Shown here piece after piece: positions 54,856 through 63,454 of a DNA stretch of 64,000 bases (positions are counted from its first letter, which is position 1; each line of letters begins with the position of its first letter). This stretch comes from Candidatus Nitrohelix vancouverensis (lineage in GTDB: Bacteria; Nitrospinota; Nitrospinia; Nitrospinales; VA-1). The notes beneath the pieces were generated by a model. That model saw nothing but the letters and a program-made list of their open reading frames with translations. It was not told the origin of the DNA and ran no database searches. Made by a program: the position numbers and the translations under genes. The stretch spans positions 708,557-772,556 of the forward strand of contig CP048620.1 of the NCBI GenBank assembly GCA_015698305.1, read 5' to 3'.

Positions 54856-56085
54856 TTAACCAGTGGCGGCAAGGATCAGGCGGTTGCCTCCCTCTTCCAA
54901 TGCATCTGCCAGTCCTTTTGAAGCGAGCAGGATTAAATCGTTGGGCGCTTTCATTTCTGAGTGCGGGAAGGTCGCAATTCCCACGCTGATAGTGGGAAAT
55001 TCGTAGCCTTTTAAATGCGGATATCGCAACGGACCCAGAGCTGAGCGAACCGTTTCGGCAAATTTTTGCGCGGCTTCCGCATCCGCTCCAGGCAACAGGA
55101 CAATGAACTCACCTATGTCTATACGAAATACGATACCATAGGATTTACATTTTTCCGTAAGTATTTTAGCGAAATCCTGCAATATTTTTTCGCCTTCCGC
55201 CTCGCCGAAGGACTCCAGCAGGCTGAGGAAATAGTCGATATGCAGTTTGAGGCAGGACAGGGGTTTGCCTTGCGTCGTGGCGATTTCGAACTCGCGTTGC
55301 AGGGACGGTTCGAGATAGGACGAGGCATAAAGACCGGTTTGCTTGTCTGTCACCGTCTGCTTGCGACGCAGTCGGTCGATGAGCAGGATGTTGCCCATGG
55401 CGATGCCGATTTTTTCCGCCATGCGTTCCAGATAGTCGGTGCGCAGGCCGTCGTAGAAATGATTTTCGCGCGCGCTTCCCAGACCGATCACGCCGACGGC
55501 TTCGCCGCCCAGAATGATGGGGATGAGCGCCTCGGATTTGATCGCTTCCTTTTCTTCCGCCTCGACGAAAACTTTTGAGTCGCCTTTCACTTCCCCGTGC
55601 AATATCGGTTTCAATTCGCCGTTGAATAAATCAGCGGCGGCGTTTTTATCGAAGAAGCGCAAGGTGCCATTGATGCCGCCGGGATAACTTTCCTTCAGTT
55701 TGTATTCCATGAAATGATCGGCGCCGTCGGCCAGGTAAATGCGCACGGCGATGATCTCGAAGCGGCGGGTGATTTCCACCTTCAACTGCTCCACCATTTC
55801 GTCAAGATGAACCGTGGACAGAATGGCGCGTTCGATCTCATACAAATGCTCGTGAATCTTTTCGTTCGCCTCCGCCACCTCGACAAACCATTCCAGCTTG
55901 TTCTTCAGGTGAGCCTTGTCATCGTGCACGCGCTTGATGATGCGGTCGGCGATGCTCAGGGTATTCAAGGGTTCTATCGGCAGATCGCTTTCGTCTATCG
56001 CCTTGATTTTTCGAAGCAATTCCGGGTATTCGTTAAAAAATTCGGGGTGTTCATTTATATAGATGGCGATCTGATCCTTGTTCAT
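54856..56085 (-). CDS. DUF484/GAF protein with degenerate GGDEF domain
   Basis: About 409 residues from the ATG at 56085 (AAGGA eight bases upstream; another ATG lies at 56091). Order: DUF484-like N-terminus (AIYINEHPEFFNEYPELL), coiled coil, GAF-like middle (about residues 85-240: FEIIAVRIYLADGADHF), then a C-terminal GGDEF fold (about 260-405) where the signature reads IDIGEF. The diguanylate cyclase active-site glycines are therefore missing and catalysis is doubtful. It may be a c-di-GMP or GTP sensor. It is 9 bp upstream of the argA-like gene. Confidence 0.82.
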   Translation of the reverse strand: MNKDQIAIYINEHPEFFNEYPELLRKIKAIDESDLPIEPLNTLSIADRIIKRVHDDKAHLKNKLEWFVEVAEANEKIHEHLYEIERAILSTVHLDEMVEQLKVEITRRFEIIAVRIYLADGADHFMEYKLKESYPGGINGTLRFFDKNAAADLFNGELKPILHGEVKGDSKVFVEAEEKEAIKSEALIPIILGGEAVGVIGLGSARENHFYDGLRTDYLERMAEKIGIAMGNILLIDRLRRKQTVTDKQTGLYASSYLEPSLQREFEIATTQGKPLSCLKLHIDYFLSLLESFGEAEGEKILQDFAKILTEKCKSYGIVFRIDIGEFIVLLPGADAEAAQKFAETVRSALGPLRYPHLKGYEFPTISVGIATFPHSEMKAPNDLILLASKGLADALEEGGNRLILAATG

Positions 56086-56291
56086 CCGCATCGTCCTTTG
56101 GAAAGGTTTAACGCTAACTCGCGTTCCCGAGGGAACACGGCGAAAATATTCTCCCAAATTAACACATAAGGTCAAATAAATCAATAACTTAATGAATTTT
56201 CAAGGGGATTTTACCAGCTCAGACGGGAAGGACTTTTGAAGGGAGGAGTTTTGCTACTATAGCATAAAGAGCCAATAAATCAATCAGTTAA

Positions 56292-56411
56292 TTAATTTGG
56301 ACTGGTTTTGTCCGGCGGACGCGGAGGGGCCTTGTAGCCGCAACCCTGTTGCGCGCCAAGGAACAGCAACAAGAGAAGGATGATGGGGAGCGTTCGCAGA
56401 ATTCGTTTCAT
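56292..56411 (-). CDS. lptM: LptM-like small lipoprotein
   Basis: 39 residues: signal MKRILRTLPIILLLLLFLGA, lipobox QQGC, then CGYKAPPRPPDKTSPN. This matches the LptM/YifL pattern (CGxKGPLxxP), a very short lipoprotein that in E. coli helps LptD mature. It lies 10 bp downstream of argH; related genes are usually beside argH or lysA. I assign the symbol on length, lipobox, CGYK motif and position. Confidence 0.75.
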   Translation of the reverse strand: MKRILRTLPIILLLLLFLGAQQGCGYKAPPRPPDKTSPN

Positions 56412-56421
56412 CGTATCGTGT

Positions 56422-57795
56422 TTATTTGAGCTTTTTTTCCAGACGCGCGAGTTGTTTTTCGACCTGCTTGCGGGCCGTGCCGCCGTAAACGTTTTTTCGT
56501 TCCGCCGAGCCTTCCATCGAAATCAGATCGAAAATATCTTCGCGAATTTTTGGCGACAGTTCTTTCATTTCAGCCAGCGTCAATTGATCCAGCGTTTTCT
56601 TCTTCGACAAACACAGGGCCACGGCCTTGCCGGTGATCTCATGCGCTTCGCGGAAGGGGATGTCCTTGAGGACCAGGTAATCCGCCATATCCGTCGCGGT
56701 GAGGAAACCGCTCGCCTCAAGCGTCGCCAAAGGAATGCGTTTGAATTTTGCCGTCTTCAACGCGAGGTTGATCAGAGCCAGCGAGTGGCCGACGGTGTCC
56801 GCCGTATCGAACAAGGGTTCCTTGTCCTCCTGCAGATCGCGGTTGTAGGCCATCGGCAGGGACTTCATCATCGACAGCAGGGACACCAGATTGCCGTAGA
56901 CGCGACCGGTCTTGCCGCGGATCAACTCCGCTGAATCCGGGTTCTTCTTCTGCGGCATGATACTGCTACCCGTCGAGAAGGCGTCGGACAGTTCGATGAA
57001 ATTGAATTCGCTGGTCGACCACAGGATGATCTCTTCGCACAGGCGGCTCAGATGCATCATGATGATCGAAGAGGCCGCGCAAAACTCGATCATGAAATCG
57101 CGATCGCTCACCGCGTCCATGCTGTTATGCGTCATCGCCGGGAAGTCCAGCAATTTCGCGGTGTAGGAGCGGTCGATAGGAAAATTGGTTCCGGCGAGCG
57201 CGGCGGAGCCCAGGGGCATCACGTTGATACGCGCCAGCGCGTCTTGCATGCGGTCGCGGTCGCGCTGGAACATTTCCACATAAGCGAGCAGGTGATGCGA
57301 CAGATGCACGGGCTGGGCGCGTTGCATATGCGTGTATCCCGGCATGATGTAGTCGATATGCTTGCGCGCCAGCTTGACCAGGGTCTTGCAGAATTGATCG
57401 GCGAGACGAATGATATGCTGAGTTTCATCGCGCAGATACAGGCGCACATCCAGACAGACCTGATCGTTTCGACTGCGCGCCGTATGCAGTTTGCCCGCAA
57501 CAGGGCCGATCAACTGGGTCAGACGGTGTTCGATATTCATGTGAATGTCTTCGAGCTTGTCGTCGCACTCGAACACGCCGTCTTCAAATTCTTTCAGGAT
57601 CTGAGCCAGGCCCTTGCGGATCTTCGCCGACTCCGACGATTTGATGATTCCGCATTTCGCCAGCATTTTGCAATGCGCGATACTGCCCTGAATATCGTAA
57701 GCGTACAAGCGTTGATCGTAGGAAATGGAAGCGGAGAATTGCTCCATCAAAGTGTCGGTGGACTGATTGAATCGTCCGCCCCATAATTTCTTCAT
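56422..57795 (-). CDS. argH: Argininosuccinate lyase
   Basis: 457 residues, normal length. N-terminal LWGGRF, then superfamily signature GSSIMPQKKNPDSAELIRGK and HTARSRNDQVCLD. The enzyme splits argininosuccinate to arginine and fumarate, the last step of arginine synthesis. A C-terminal lysine-rich helix (RLEKKLK) ends the chain. The small lipoprotein gene follows. Confidence 0.96.
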   Translation of the reverse strand: MKKLWGGRFNQSTDTLMEQFSASISYDQRLYAYDIQGSIAHCKMLAKCGIIKSSESAKIRKGLAQILKEFEDGVFECDDKLEDIHMNIEHRLTQLIGPVAGKLHTARSRNDQVCLDVRLYLRDETQHIIRLADQFCKTLVKLARKHIDYIMPGYTHMQRAQPVHLSHHLLAYVEMFQRDRDRMQDALARINVMPLGSAALAGTNFPIDRSYTAKLLDFPAMTHNSMDAVSDRDFMIEFCAASSIIMMHLSRLCEEIILWSTSEFNFIELSDAFSTGSSIMPQKKNPDSAELIRGKTGRVYGNLVSLLSMMKSLPMAYNRDLQEDKEPLFDTADTVGHSLALINLALKTAKFKRIPLATLEASGFLTATDMADYLVLKDIPFREAHEITGKAVALCLSKKKTLDQLTLAEMKELSPKIREDIFDLISMEGSAERKNVYGGTARKQVEKQLARLEKKLK

Positions 57796-57873
57796 GCACC
57801 GTCTCGCTGAAATTCAAACCTGCGACGCCTGCGCCCCGCCTGTGTTGATGTTATATAAAGTTGATAGCCTGGC

Positions 57874-59043
57874 TCAAGCCGCCGAGGACTGCGCCGGCGT
57901 TTCGTCGCGCCATTTATCTTTTTTAACGATGTTCACATGCGTTCCCAGCGGAACCATTTTCGCCAGGAAGTGCAGGTACCATTCCTGAATATTCGGGCAC
58001 CCGGCGCTGCCGTTGCGCCAGTCAAAATTTTTCTTGTAGAATTCGTTGACCCGGTTCACGTTGACGCCGTGAATGCCGTAACTTCCCGGACCTTGATCGC
58101 TCATTTTTTTTAATCCGAGCCACCAGTGGCCGATCTCATGATCTTCGTCGCCAAAGGGGATGGCCCGCACCCGCGTGCGCCCGTCTTTCAATTCCTTTTT
58201 ATACCAGGTCGGCTTGTACACTTTATTTTTGATGGCGTATTCGCCCAGAGGCGTCTCCTCGCCCTTGCGCCCGAAGATCGCGCGGATCTCCAGAATCTCC
58301 TCGTTATCGTAATAAATGCGAAGCGCTCCCGTCTCCACCACACCCAGCAAATACCATAGTTTCGGATCGTTCAAATAACTGGCGATTTCGCGCCCGTCAA
58401 ACTGCAGGCTGGTGCGGTCGCTGGTCGAAACATAACGCGCGCGCGGGTCGCCATAAACCTGCTTGACGATGTACTTTAGATTTTCCGTCACCTGGTTGTT
58501 GAGAATCATATCCTCAACCACCTGACTGAGTTCCATATTATGCTGTTGCGTTTCCTCCAGACGCGCGCTCGCCTGTTGCAATTCTTGCGCGGCCTCCTGA
58601 AGACTCGCCTGAATTTCTTCCAGCCGCTCCTTGGAAACCAGCCCCACCTGATTGAGATTGTTGTAGAACGCCATGTCCACATCGCGCCGCGTCTCCGAGC
58701 TCAGCACAAAGTGATAGCTGAAGGCGCCCAGCGCCGCGACCGCCGCCAGACCCGCGAATGCAAACTTCACCGCGCTCTTGACGTTGCTGGACAAGCGATA
58801 ACGCGCCACTTCCATTTTGACGCGTTTGTCTTTTTCCTGAAGCGGATCGAATTGCGCGTATTGAAATTTCTCGAACAGACGCGCTTCGAGTCGTGAATGA
58901 CGCGAGCGGGCGTTGCGCAATTTTTCGATGATAGTGTTGAGATTCTCGCGCGTGTTCTTGTCGTACGCGCCGCGCGGGTTCTTATTGCAGATCAGGTTGT
59001 ATTCCGCAATCTGCAGAACGTTGAGTTTATCGTCTGACAGCAT
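57874..59043 (-). CDS. L,D-transpeptidase with cytoplasmic N-terminal domain
   Basis: 389 residues. Residues about 10-65 form a soluble N-terminal domain (EYNLICNKNPRGAYDKNTRE, NTIIEKLRNAR), homologous to the N-terminus of the adjacent bactofilin. One membrane helix follows (VKFAFAGLAAVAALGAFSYH, about 92-115), then a coiled coil (about 128-175) and a periplasmic YkuD-type catalytic domain (about 200-380) ending in GIHGVNVN ... GSAGCPNIQ, with the His and catalytic Cys. The usual SHGCxR reads SAGCPN, so the Arg is missing. It likely remodels peptidoglycan cross-links at sites set by the bactofilin. Confidence 0.85.
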   Translation of the reverse strand: MLSDDKLNVLQIAEYNLICNKNPRGAYDKNTRENLNTIIEKLRNARSRHSRLEARLFEKFQYAQFDPLQEKDKRVKMEVARYRLSSNVKSAVKFAFAGLAAVAALGAFSYHFVLSSETRRDVDMAFYNNLNQVGLVSKERLEEIQASLQEAAQELQQASARLEETQQHNMELSQVVEDMILNNQVTENLKYIVKQVYGDPRARYVSTSDRTSLQFDGREIASYLNDPKLWYLLGVVETGALRIYYDNEEILEIRAIFGRKGEETPLGEYAIKNKVYKPTWYKKELKDGRTRVRAIPFGDEDHEIGHWWLGLKKMSDQGPGSYGIHGVNVNRVNEFYKKNFDWRNGSAGCPNIQEWYLHFLAKMVPLGTHVNIVKKDKWRDETPAQSSAA

Positions 59044-59073
59044 GGATCGTTATCCCTATCGTCTGCGATTCGA

Positions 59074-59640
59074 TCATCCCACCCTCTTGAATTTGAAGCG
59101 GTCGCTCCAACGCAGCCAAACCCGCTTCTTCGCCTGTTCCGGGCGGACGATATTGCATTGACCGTCAACGCGCGCGCCTTTTTGCAAAAACAGATTGGGG
59201 GCGATGAGATCGCCTTCCATGCGCGCGCTCGATGCGACTTCCAGCCGCTTCGCACAACGCACCGTCCCGCGCACGAATCCGCGACACACCACCAGGGGCG
59301 CGGTCACGTCGCCAAAGGCTTCGCCGCCGGATTCGATAATGACTTCATCATCCGACACCACCCTGCCCGCGACCCGGCCTTCCACTCTGATTTTACCGCG
59401 ATTGAACAACGGACCGGAAAGGGTTTCTCCGCGCGGCGCAAGAATGCCTATCTCCACCGAATTCCATAATTTCAATAATTTCTTTTCGGGACGCGTGCAA
59501 GACGCTTGCTCGGTTTTTAATTTATCAATGATCCCGAGCAATTCATCGCGCTCAGTCTCGCGATAATATCCTTTGGGATCGGCAAGAGATAAAACGCGAA
59601 ACTCCCGGGTAGTCAGGACGGACACATTCAATTCTAGCAT
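59074..59640 (-). CDS. Bactofilin with an extra N-terminal domain
   Basis: 188 residues. Residues about 75-170 are a bactofilin beta-helix (RGKIRVEGRVAGRVVSDDE, FGDVTAPLVVCRGFVRG, EGDLIAPNLFLQKGA). The N-terminal 65 residues (EFRVLSLADPKGYYRETERD, GIIDKLK) align without gaps to the N-terminus of the L,D-transpeptidase next door (P-K/R-G-Y, L..II.KL, R.E..L). A stretch of basic and aromatic residues (KKRVWLRWSDRFKFKRV) ends the protein. Bactofilins polymerise without nucleotide on the inner face of the membrane. Confidence 0.85.
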   Translation of the reverse strand: MLELNVSVLTTREFRVLSLADPKGYYRETERDELLGIIDKLKTEQASCTRPEKKLLKLWNSVEIGILAPRGETLSGPLFNRGKIRVEGRVAGRVVSDDEVIIESGGEAFGDVTAPLVVCRGFVRGTVRCAKRLEVASSARMEGDLIAPNLFLQKGARVDGQCNIVRPEQAKKRVWLRWSDRFKFKRVG

Positions 59641-59651
59641 TGCGGCAGGTC

Positions 59652-60971
59652 TTATAGATTAAAGTTGCTGGCGATTTTTCGAATCTTGTTTGGGAAACCC
59701 GGTTTCCCGGTTTTCTGCAGATAGGAAATGATGTCCCGGTTGCTCGAAGCCAGAGTCGGGCAATTGACATTTTTGGCGATGATGTTTTCCGCAACGCTGG
59801 CGATGCGATTGGTCAGGGACCGGTCCTTGTCGAAGAACAGCGCGCCGCGATTGTTGGTGATGTTGATGATCTTGTGATTCGGCACCATGCCCACCAGATT
59901 CAATCGGTCCTTGAAGGTCTCGAGTTGATCGAGCGTGTCGAGATAATCGCGAATACGGTCCAGACACGGCCCGATGGCTTTTGAATCCTGACAGCGATTG
60001 AACAGGATTCCCAGTTTTTTATTTTTCAGCGAATCTTCCACCGCTTCCAGTCCGCGCGAGGCCACCAGTCGATTCACAAAGGCCTTGTCCAGTCCGGTGA
60101 GTTTTCCCGCTTTGAAATCGCGGTAAAAGTCTTCGTAATAATCGATGAAGGAATGGAGCGCGTCAATACTGCCGTTGATGGCGATGTTGTTGCTCATGTC
60201 AAACACGAACAAGGCCTGGTCGATGGAATTCATCAGGGACGACAAGTGATTGACCCCGCCCGCCGGCGTGTCCAGAATGACGTAATGAAACTGATCGAAC
60301 AGACCGTCCAGCGCTTCCAGAAAAAGAGCCAGAAAGGCCGGTTCGTTGATGCGCTTGCGATGATTGCGTTTGCCAAGAATAGGAATTTCTCCGCCGACGA
60401 TGGAAAACTGGAACTCTTCGACGTAATTAATATATTCCTTTATAAGGGGCTTGGAATTGGCGTCGTATTTGTCCAGCACTGCGCGGAATTCGGTCAAATC
60501 GATATCCGTCAGCAAAGGCCGCAAGGACTCCAGATCTTCCAGCGTGTGCACGTCGCCCCGACTCAAAAACAATTCGTGCATCTGATTGCCAAATTCAAAG
60601 TCGGAGAAATTGAACAGGTCGGTATTCAGATTGTTGTACAAGGAAAAACTCTTGGCCAACTGACGATTGCCCGGCTCCAGCTGGCCGGTCAGGTGCGCTT
60701 GAAACGCCGTCACAATGCGGTACAGCGTGCGCATGAAATCGACCTGATAGGTTTTGTTCGCCAGCGTTTCAAACAAATCGTAAAAGGTCTTGGCGGGATG
60801 GCTCTCCAGCAAACTGGAGATCGTCGGCAAACGCAAGTCCAGGTCGACCAGGCACACGCGATTGTCCGGCGTGGTCTTTCCCAGAATGCTGGTCAGCGCC
60901 GCCGCCGTGTTGATGGACAAAGTCGTCTTGCCGATGCCGCCCTTGGGGCCTATGATTGAAACGATTCCCAT
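59652..60971 (-). CDS. MinD/ParA-like ATPase
   Basis: 439 residues. The deviant Walker A GPKGGIGKTTLS is at residues 8-19; the second motif VCLVDLDLRLPTISSLLE and the hydrophobic strand YVILDTPAGG follow (normal MinD sequence has DxPAG). A large insertion between them (about residues 80-210) is not part of the standard fold. No C-terminal amphipathic MinD helix is obvious. Placed between a bactofilin and rsmI, it may position that scaffold, as ParA-like proteins do for cargo. The start codon follows the rsmI stop directly. Confidence 0.82.
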   Translation of the reverse strand: MGIVSIIGPKGGIGKTTLSINTAAALTSILGKTTPDNRVCLVDLDLRLPTISSLLESHPAKTFYDLFETLANKTYQVDFMRTLYRIVTAFQAHLTGQLEPGNRQLAKSFSLYNNLNTDLFNFSDFEFGNQMHELFLSRGDVHTLEDLESLRPLLTDIDLTEFRAVLDKYDANSKPLIKEYINYVEEFQFSIVGGEIPILGKRNHRKRINEPAFLALFLEALDGLFDQFHYVILDTPAGGVNHLSSLMNSIDQALFVFDMSNNIAINGSIDALHSFIDYYEDFYRDFKAGKLTGLDKAFVNRLVASRGLEAVEDSLKNKKLGILFNRCQDSKAIGPCLDRIRDYLDTLDQLETFKDRLNLVGMVPNHKIINITNNRGALFFDKDRSLTNRIASVAENIIAKNVNCPTLASSNRDIISYLQKTGKPGFPNKIRKIASNFNL

Positions 60972-61682
60972 TCAGTTTTCCTTTTCCTGTTTGCCCGGTC
61001 GCCCAATGACCAGGGTGATCTCGCCCTTCCAGTTGCGTTCGTTCTCAGCCAGCTCGGTCAGCGTGCCGCGCACGGTCTCTTCGTGCAGTTTGGTCAACTC
61101 GCGCGTTACCGTCGCGGGTCGGTCGCCCAGATGTTCGCTCAAATCCTTCAATGTTTTTTGGATGCGCTTGGGCGATTCGAATAACACGATGGCCCGCTTT
61201 TCCTGCGCCAGCTCCTGCAATAACTTCTGCCGACCTTTTTTCCTTGGCAGGAATCCTTCAAAAATAAATCGGTCCACCGGCAGGCCGGAAACGGTCAGAG
61301 CCGCCAGTATCGAGGATGGGCCGGGAAGCGATTGCAGGCGTATCCCCTCTTCCACCGCCAATCGCGCTATGTGATACAAAGGATCGGAAATACCCGGCGT
61401 GCCCGCATCGGACACCAGAGCCAGGTTTCGACCCGACTTCATGAACTCAACAAATTGCGCGCTCTTCTTCTCTTTATTGAAACTGTTGTAACTCGAAAGC
61501 GCGGTCTTGATTCCATAATGATTTAATAGAACTCGCGTCCGGCGGGTGTCCTCTGCGGCTACGAGATCCGCTTGATTCAACAACTCTACCGCTCGGTAGG
61601 TGATATCGCCCAGATTCCCGATGGGCGTGGCTACGATGAATAATTCGCCTCTTTGGGCTTCTTCGATCACAGCCTTGGACAT
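60972..61682 (-). CDS. rsmI: 16S rRNA C1402 2'-O-ribose methyltransferase RsmI
   Basis: 236 residues. The tetrapyrrole-methylase-like fold shows LFIVATPIGNLGDITYRA (signature), AEDTRRTRVLL, VSDAGTPGISDP and PGPSSILAALTVSGLP. It methylates C1402 of 16S rRNA with SAM. The gene is a common neighbour of envelope genes. Confidence 0.95.
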   Translation of the reverse strand: MSKAVIEEAQRGELFIVATPIGNLGDITYRAVELLNQADLVAAEDTRRTRVLLNHYGIKTALSSYNSFNKEKKSAQFVEFMKSGRNLALVSDAGTPGISDPLYHIARLAVEEGIRLQSLPGPSSILAALTVSGLPVDRFIFEGFLPRKKGRQKLLQELAQEKRAIVLFESPKRIQKTLKDLSEHLGDRPATVTRELTKLHEETVRGTLTELAENERNWKGEITLVIGRPGKQEKEN

Positions 61683-61818
61683 CCTTTTTCTATTTTAATG
61701 AAAAACTTCAAAATTTCAACGTTTTCAAGTGCAACTCTTAGAACGCAAAGACTCCGTCGCGCAAGCGGATTTGAAACGATGCGGCTCTTGCGCTCGCTTC
61801 AGATTCGCAAGGCTCCGC

Positions 61819-62220
61819 TTACTTCTGATTGACCGTGGCTTCGCCCGATTCGCCTTTGACCAGCGTGATGATCTTGCCATCCTTGCCGGACATATTACAA
61901 TTGCCGTCCAGAATCGAACCCTGCTCCATGCTGAGCGACGGGGTGATGATGTTGCCGACAATCCGGCTGGTGGAATGCAGTTCCACACGATCCTTGGCGA
62001 AGATAGAACCCTCAATCTTACCCTTGCAAACGAGGGTGCCCACCTGAATCTCCGCTTTCAAATCCCCGGTCTCGCCCACGATCAAGGTATCGGCTGTTTC
62101 GACCCGGCCTTCAAATTTTCCATCCATGCGCACCGCGCCCGTAAAGGACAAAACGCCCTTGAACACGGTGTCATCGCTCATATAGGCTTTAAGATTCTTA
62201 TCGCCTGGCTTTGAGTTCAT
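61819..62220 (-). CDS. Bactofilin, classic form
   Basis: About 133 residues from the ATG at 62220 (a GTG at 62223 is also possible). GVLSFTGAVRMDGKFEGRVE, ETGDLKAEIQVGTLVCKGKI and LHSTSRIVGNIITPSLSMEQG are bactofilin repeats covering nearly the full length; N- and C-termini are short and disordered, as in typical bactofilins. AGGTGG precedes the start. The closest parts of the neighbourhood are rsmI and parB. It may co-polymerise with the longer bactofilin 2 kb away. Confidence 0.92.
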   Translation of the reverse strand: MNSKPGDKNLKAYMSDDTVFKGVLSFTGAVRMDGKFEGRVETADTLIVGETGDLKAEIQVGTLVCKGKIEGSIFAKDRVELHSTSRIVGNIITPSLSMEQGSILDGNCNMSGKDGKIITLVKGESGEATVNQK

Positions 62221-62351
62221 CACAGATCCACCTTTCTATAGCGCCCGATCCGGCAAGATACAAACGTCAGGCAACTATAATCAATATACAGAGAATTAAA
62301 AAATAAAAAACGTTTCATTCGACGGAATCCATCGCGTCATCCGTCGGCGCA

Positions 62352-63224
62352 TCATTCGCCTTGCACTTTAGGCAACTGCATTTCCTTCAAGCGTTCCAGA
62401 TCGTCCAGGGAATAATAGCTGATGATCAATTTCCCGCCTTTCTTACCCGGACGAATTTCCACCTTTGCACCCAGCTTGCGCGCCATTTCCTTTTCAAGAT
62501 CTTTGGTAAATATGTCCTTTTGGGCTTTTTTACTCGCAGTAACGGTTTTAGCCGCCTGATTTTTAACCGCGTTCTCGGTCTGCCGCACCGTCATGCCCTC
62601 ATCTATAATTTTCCGTCTCAGAGCGTCCATTTGCGCCGCGGACTCCAGCCCCAGCAAGGCGCGGGCGTGCCCCATCGTCAAACGACCGGAAACGATATCT
62701 TCCTGAACCGGACGCGGCAATTTCAGAAGCCGCAATGCATTGGTGATCGCCGTTCGGCTCCGCCCCATCGCCTCGCCGATCTGCTCCTGGGTGAGTTCAA
62801 ACTCACTGGCCAGACGGTCAAAGGCCTCGGCTTCTTCAATCGGGTTCAAATCCTGACGATTCAGGTTTTCTATCAGAGCCAGCTTGAGGGACTGATCTGA
62901 AGTCACTTCTTTTATAATGACCGGGATTTTCTTGAGTCCCGCCTTCTGGCTGGCGCGCCAGCGTCGCTCACCGACGATCAATTCATAACCGGATTCGCTC
63001 TTCTGCACGATGACCGGCTGAATGACGCCATGTTCCTTGATCGAACGCGCCAGTTCTTCCAGTTTTTCGTCGTCGAAATACTTTCGCGGCTGGCGAGCAT
63101 TCGGCGTGATTTCGCTGATCAGCATTTCCACCGCGCCGCCGGAGGGCGCATTCTGAGCGGCTGAGTCGAGATCAAAATCTGGAATCAGAGCGCTGATGCC
63201 TTTTCCTAACGCTTTTCTATTCAT
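62352..63224 (-). CDS. parB: Chromosome-partition protein ParB
   Basis: 290 residues. The ParB/Spo0J motifs are present: ARQPRKYFDDEKLEELARSI, HGVIQPVIV, YELIVGERRWRASQKAGL (CTPase GERRxR), DLNPIEEAEAF and the helix-turn-helix LTQEQIGEAMGRSRTAITNA. It binds parS and spreads as a CTP clamp. The C-terminus has the basic dimer region. No parS consensus palindrome is seen in this window. The start codon is the third copy of a repeated segment, see 63225-63376. Confidence 0.95.
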   Translation of the reverse strand: MNRKALGKGISALIPDFDLDSAAQNAPSGGAVEMLISEITPNARQPRKYFDDEKLEELARSIKEHGVIQPVIVQKSESGYELIVGERRWRASQKAGLKKIPVIIKEVTSDQSLKLALIENLNRQDLNPIEEAEAFDRLASEFELTQEQIGEAMGRSRTAITNALRLLKLPRPVQEDIVSGRLTMGHARALLGLESAAQMDALRRKIIDEGMTVRQTENAVKNQAAKTVTASKKAQKDIFTKDLEKEMARKLGAKVEIRPGKKGGKLIISYYSLDDLERLKEMQLPKVQGE

Positions 63225-63228
63225 AAGT

Positions 63229-63300
63229 TTACAGGCTCAAAGGATCCATATTAATTTTTGGAGAAACACCCGCCCACTCTTTGAAAATTTTTCTATTCAT
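63229..63300 (-). CDS. 23-codon mini-ORF upstream of parB (copy A)
   Basis: MNRKIFKEWAGVSPKINM followed by DPLSL and TAA, ending 4 bp before the parB ATG. Its first four residues are the same as those of ParB. No clear ribosome site. It may be a leader peptide or only a repeat by-product. Confidence 0.35.
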   Translation of the reverse strand: MNRKIFKEWAGVSPKINMDPLSL

Positions 63301-63304
63301 AGGC

Positions 63305-63376
63305 TTACAGTTTTAAAGGATCCATATTAATTTTTGGAGAAACGCTCTTCCACTCTTTGAAAATTTTTCTATTCAT
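63305..63376 (-). CDS. 23-codon mini-ORF upstream of parB (copy B)
   Basis: MNRKIFKEWKSVSPKINM followed by DPLKL and TAA, ending 4 bp before the ATG of copy A. Length and frame are kept although the repeat period (76) is not a multiple of three; three residues differ from copy A. Confidence 0.35.
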   Translation of the reverse strand: MNRKIFKEWKSVSPKINMDPLKL

Positions 63377-63454
63377 AGTCTTGATACTTGTATTCTCGGG
63401 TTTAGCTTGGGTCGGCCAGCGCCGCCCTCTTCCAGCATTCCTCTGTCCATGCGC

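Larger units (their letters stand above)
63225..63376. repeat. 76-bp direct tandem repeat duplicating the parB start region
   Basis: The sequence TTTTCTATTCAT occurs at 63213, 63289 and 63365, exactly 76 bp apart. Two almost full units separate parA from parB and each ends with a copy of the parB start codon context. Confidence 0.85.

Noticed and set aside
63225-63376. parS site between parA and parB
   Set aside because: The repeated 76-bp units do not contain the TGTTTCACGTGAAACA-type palindrome.
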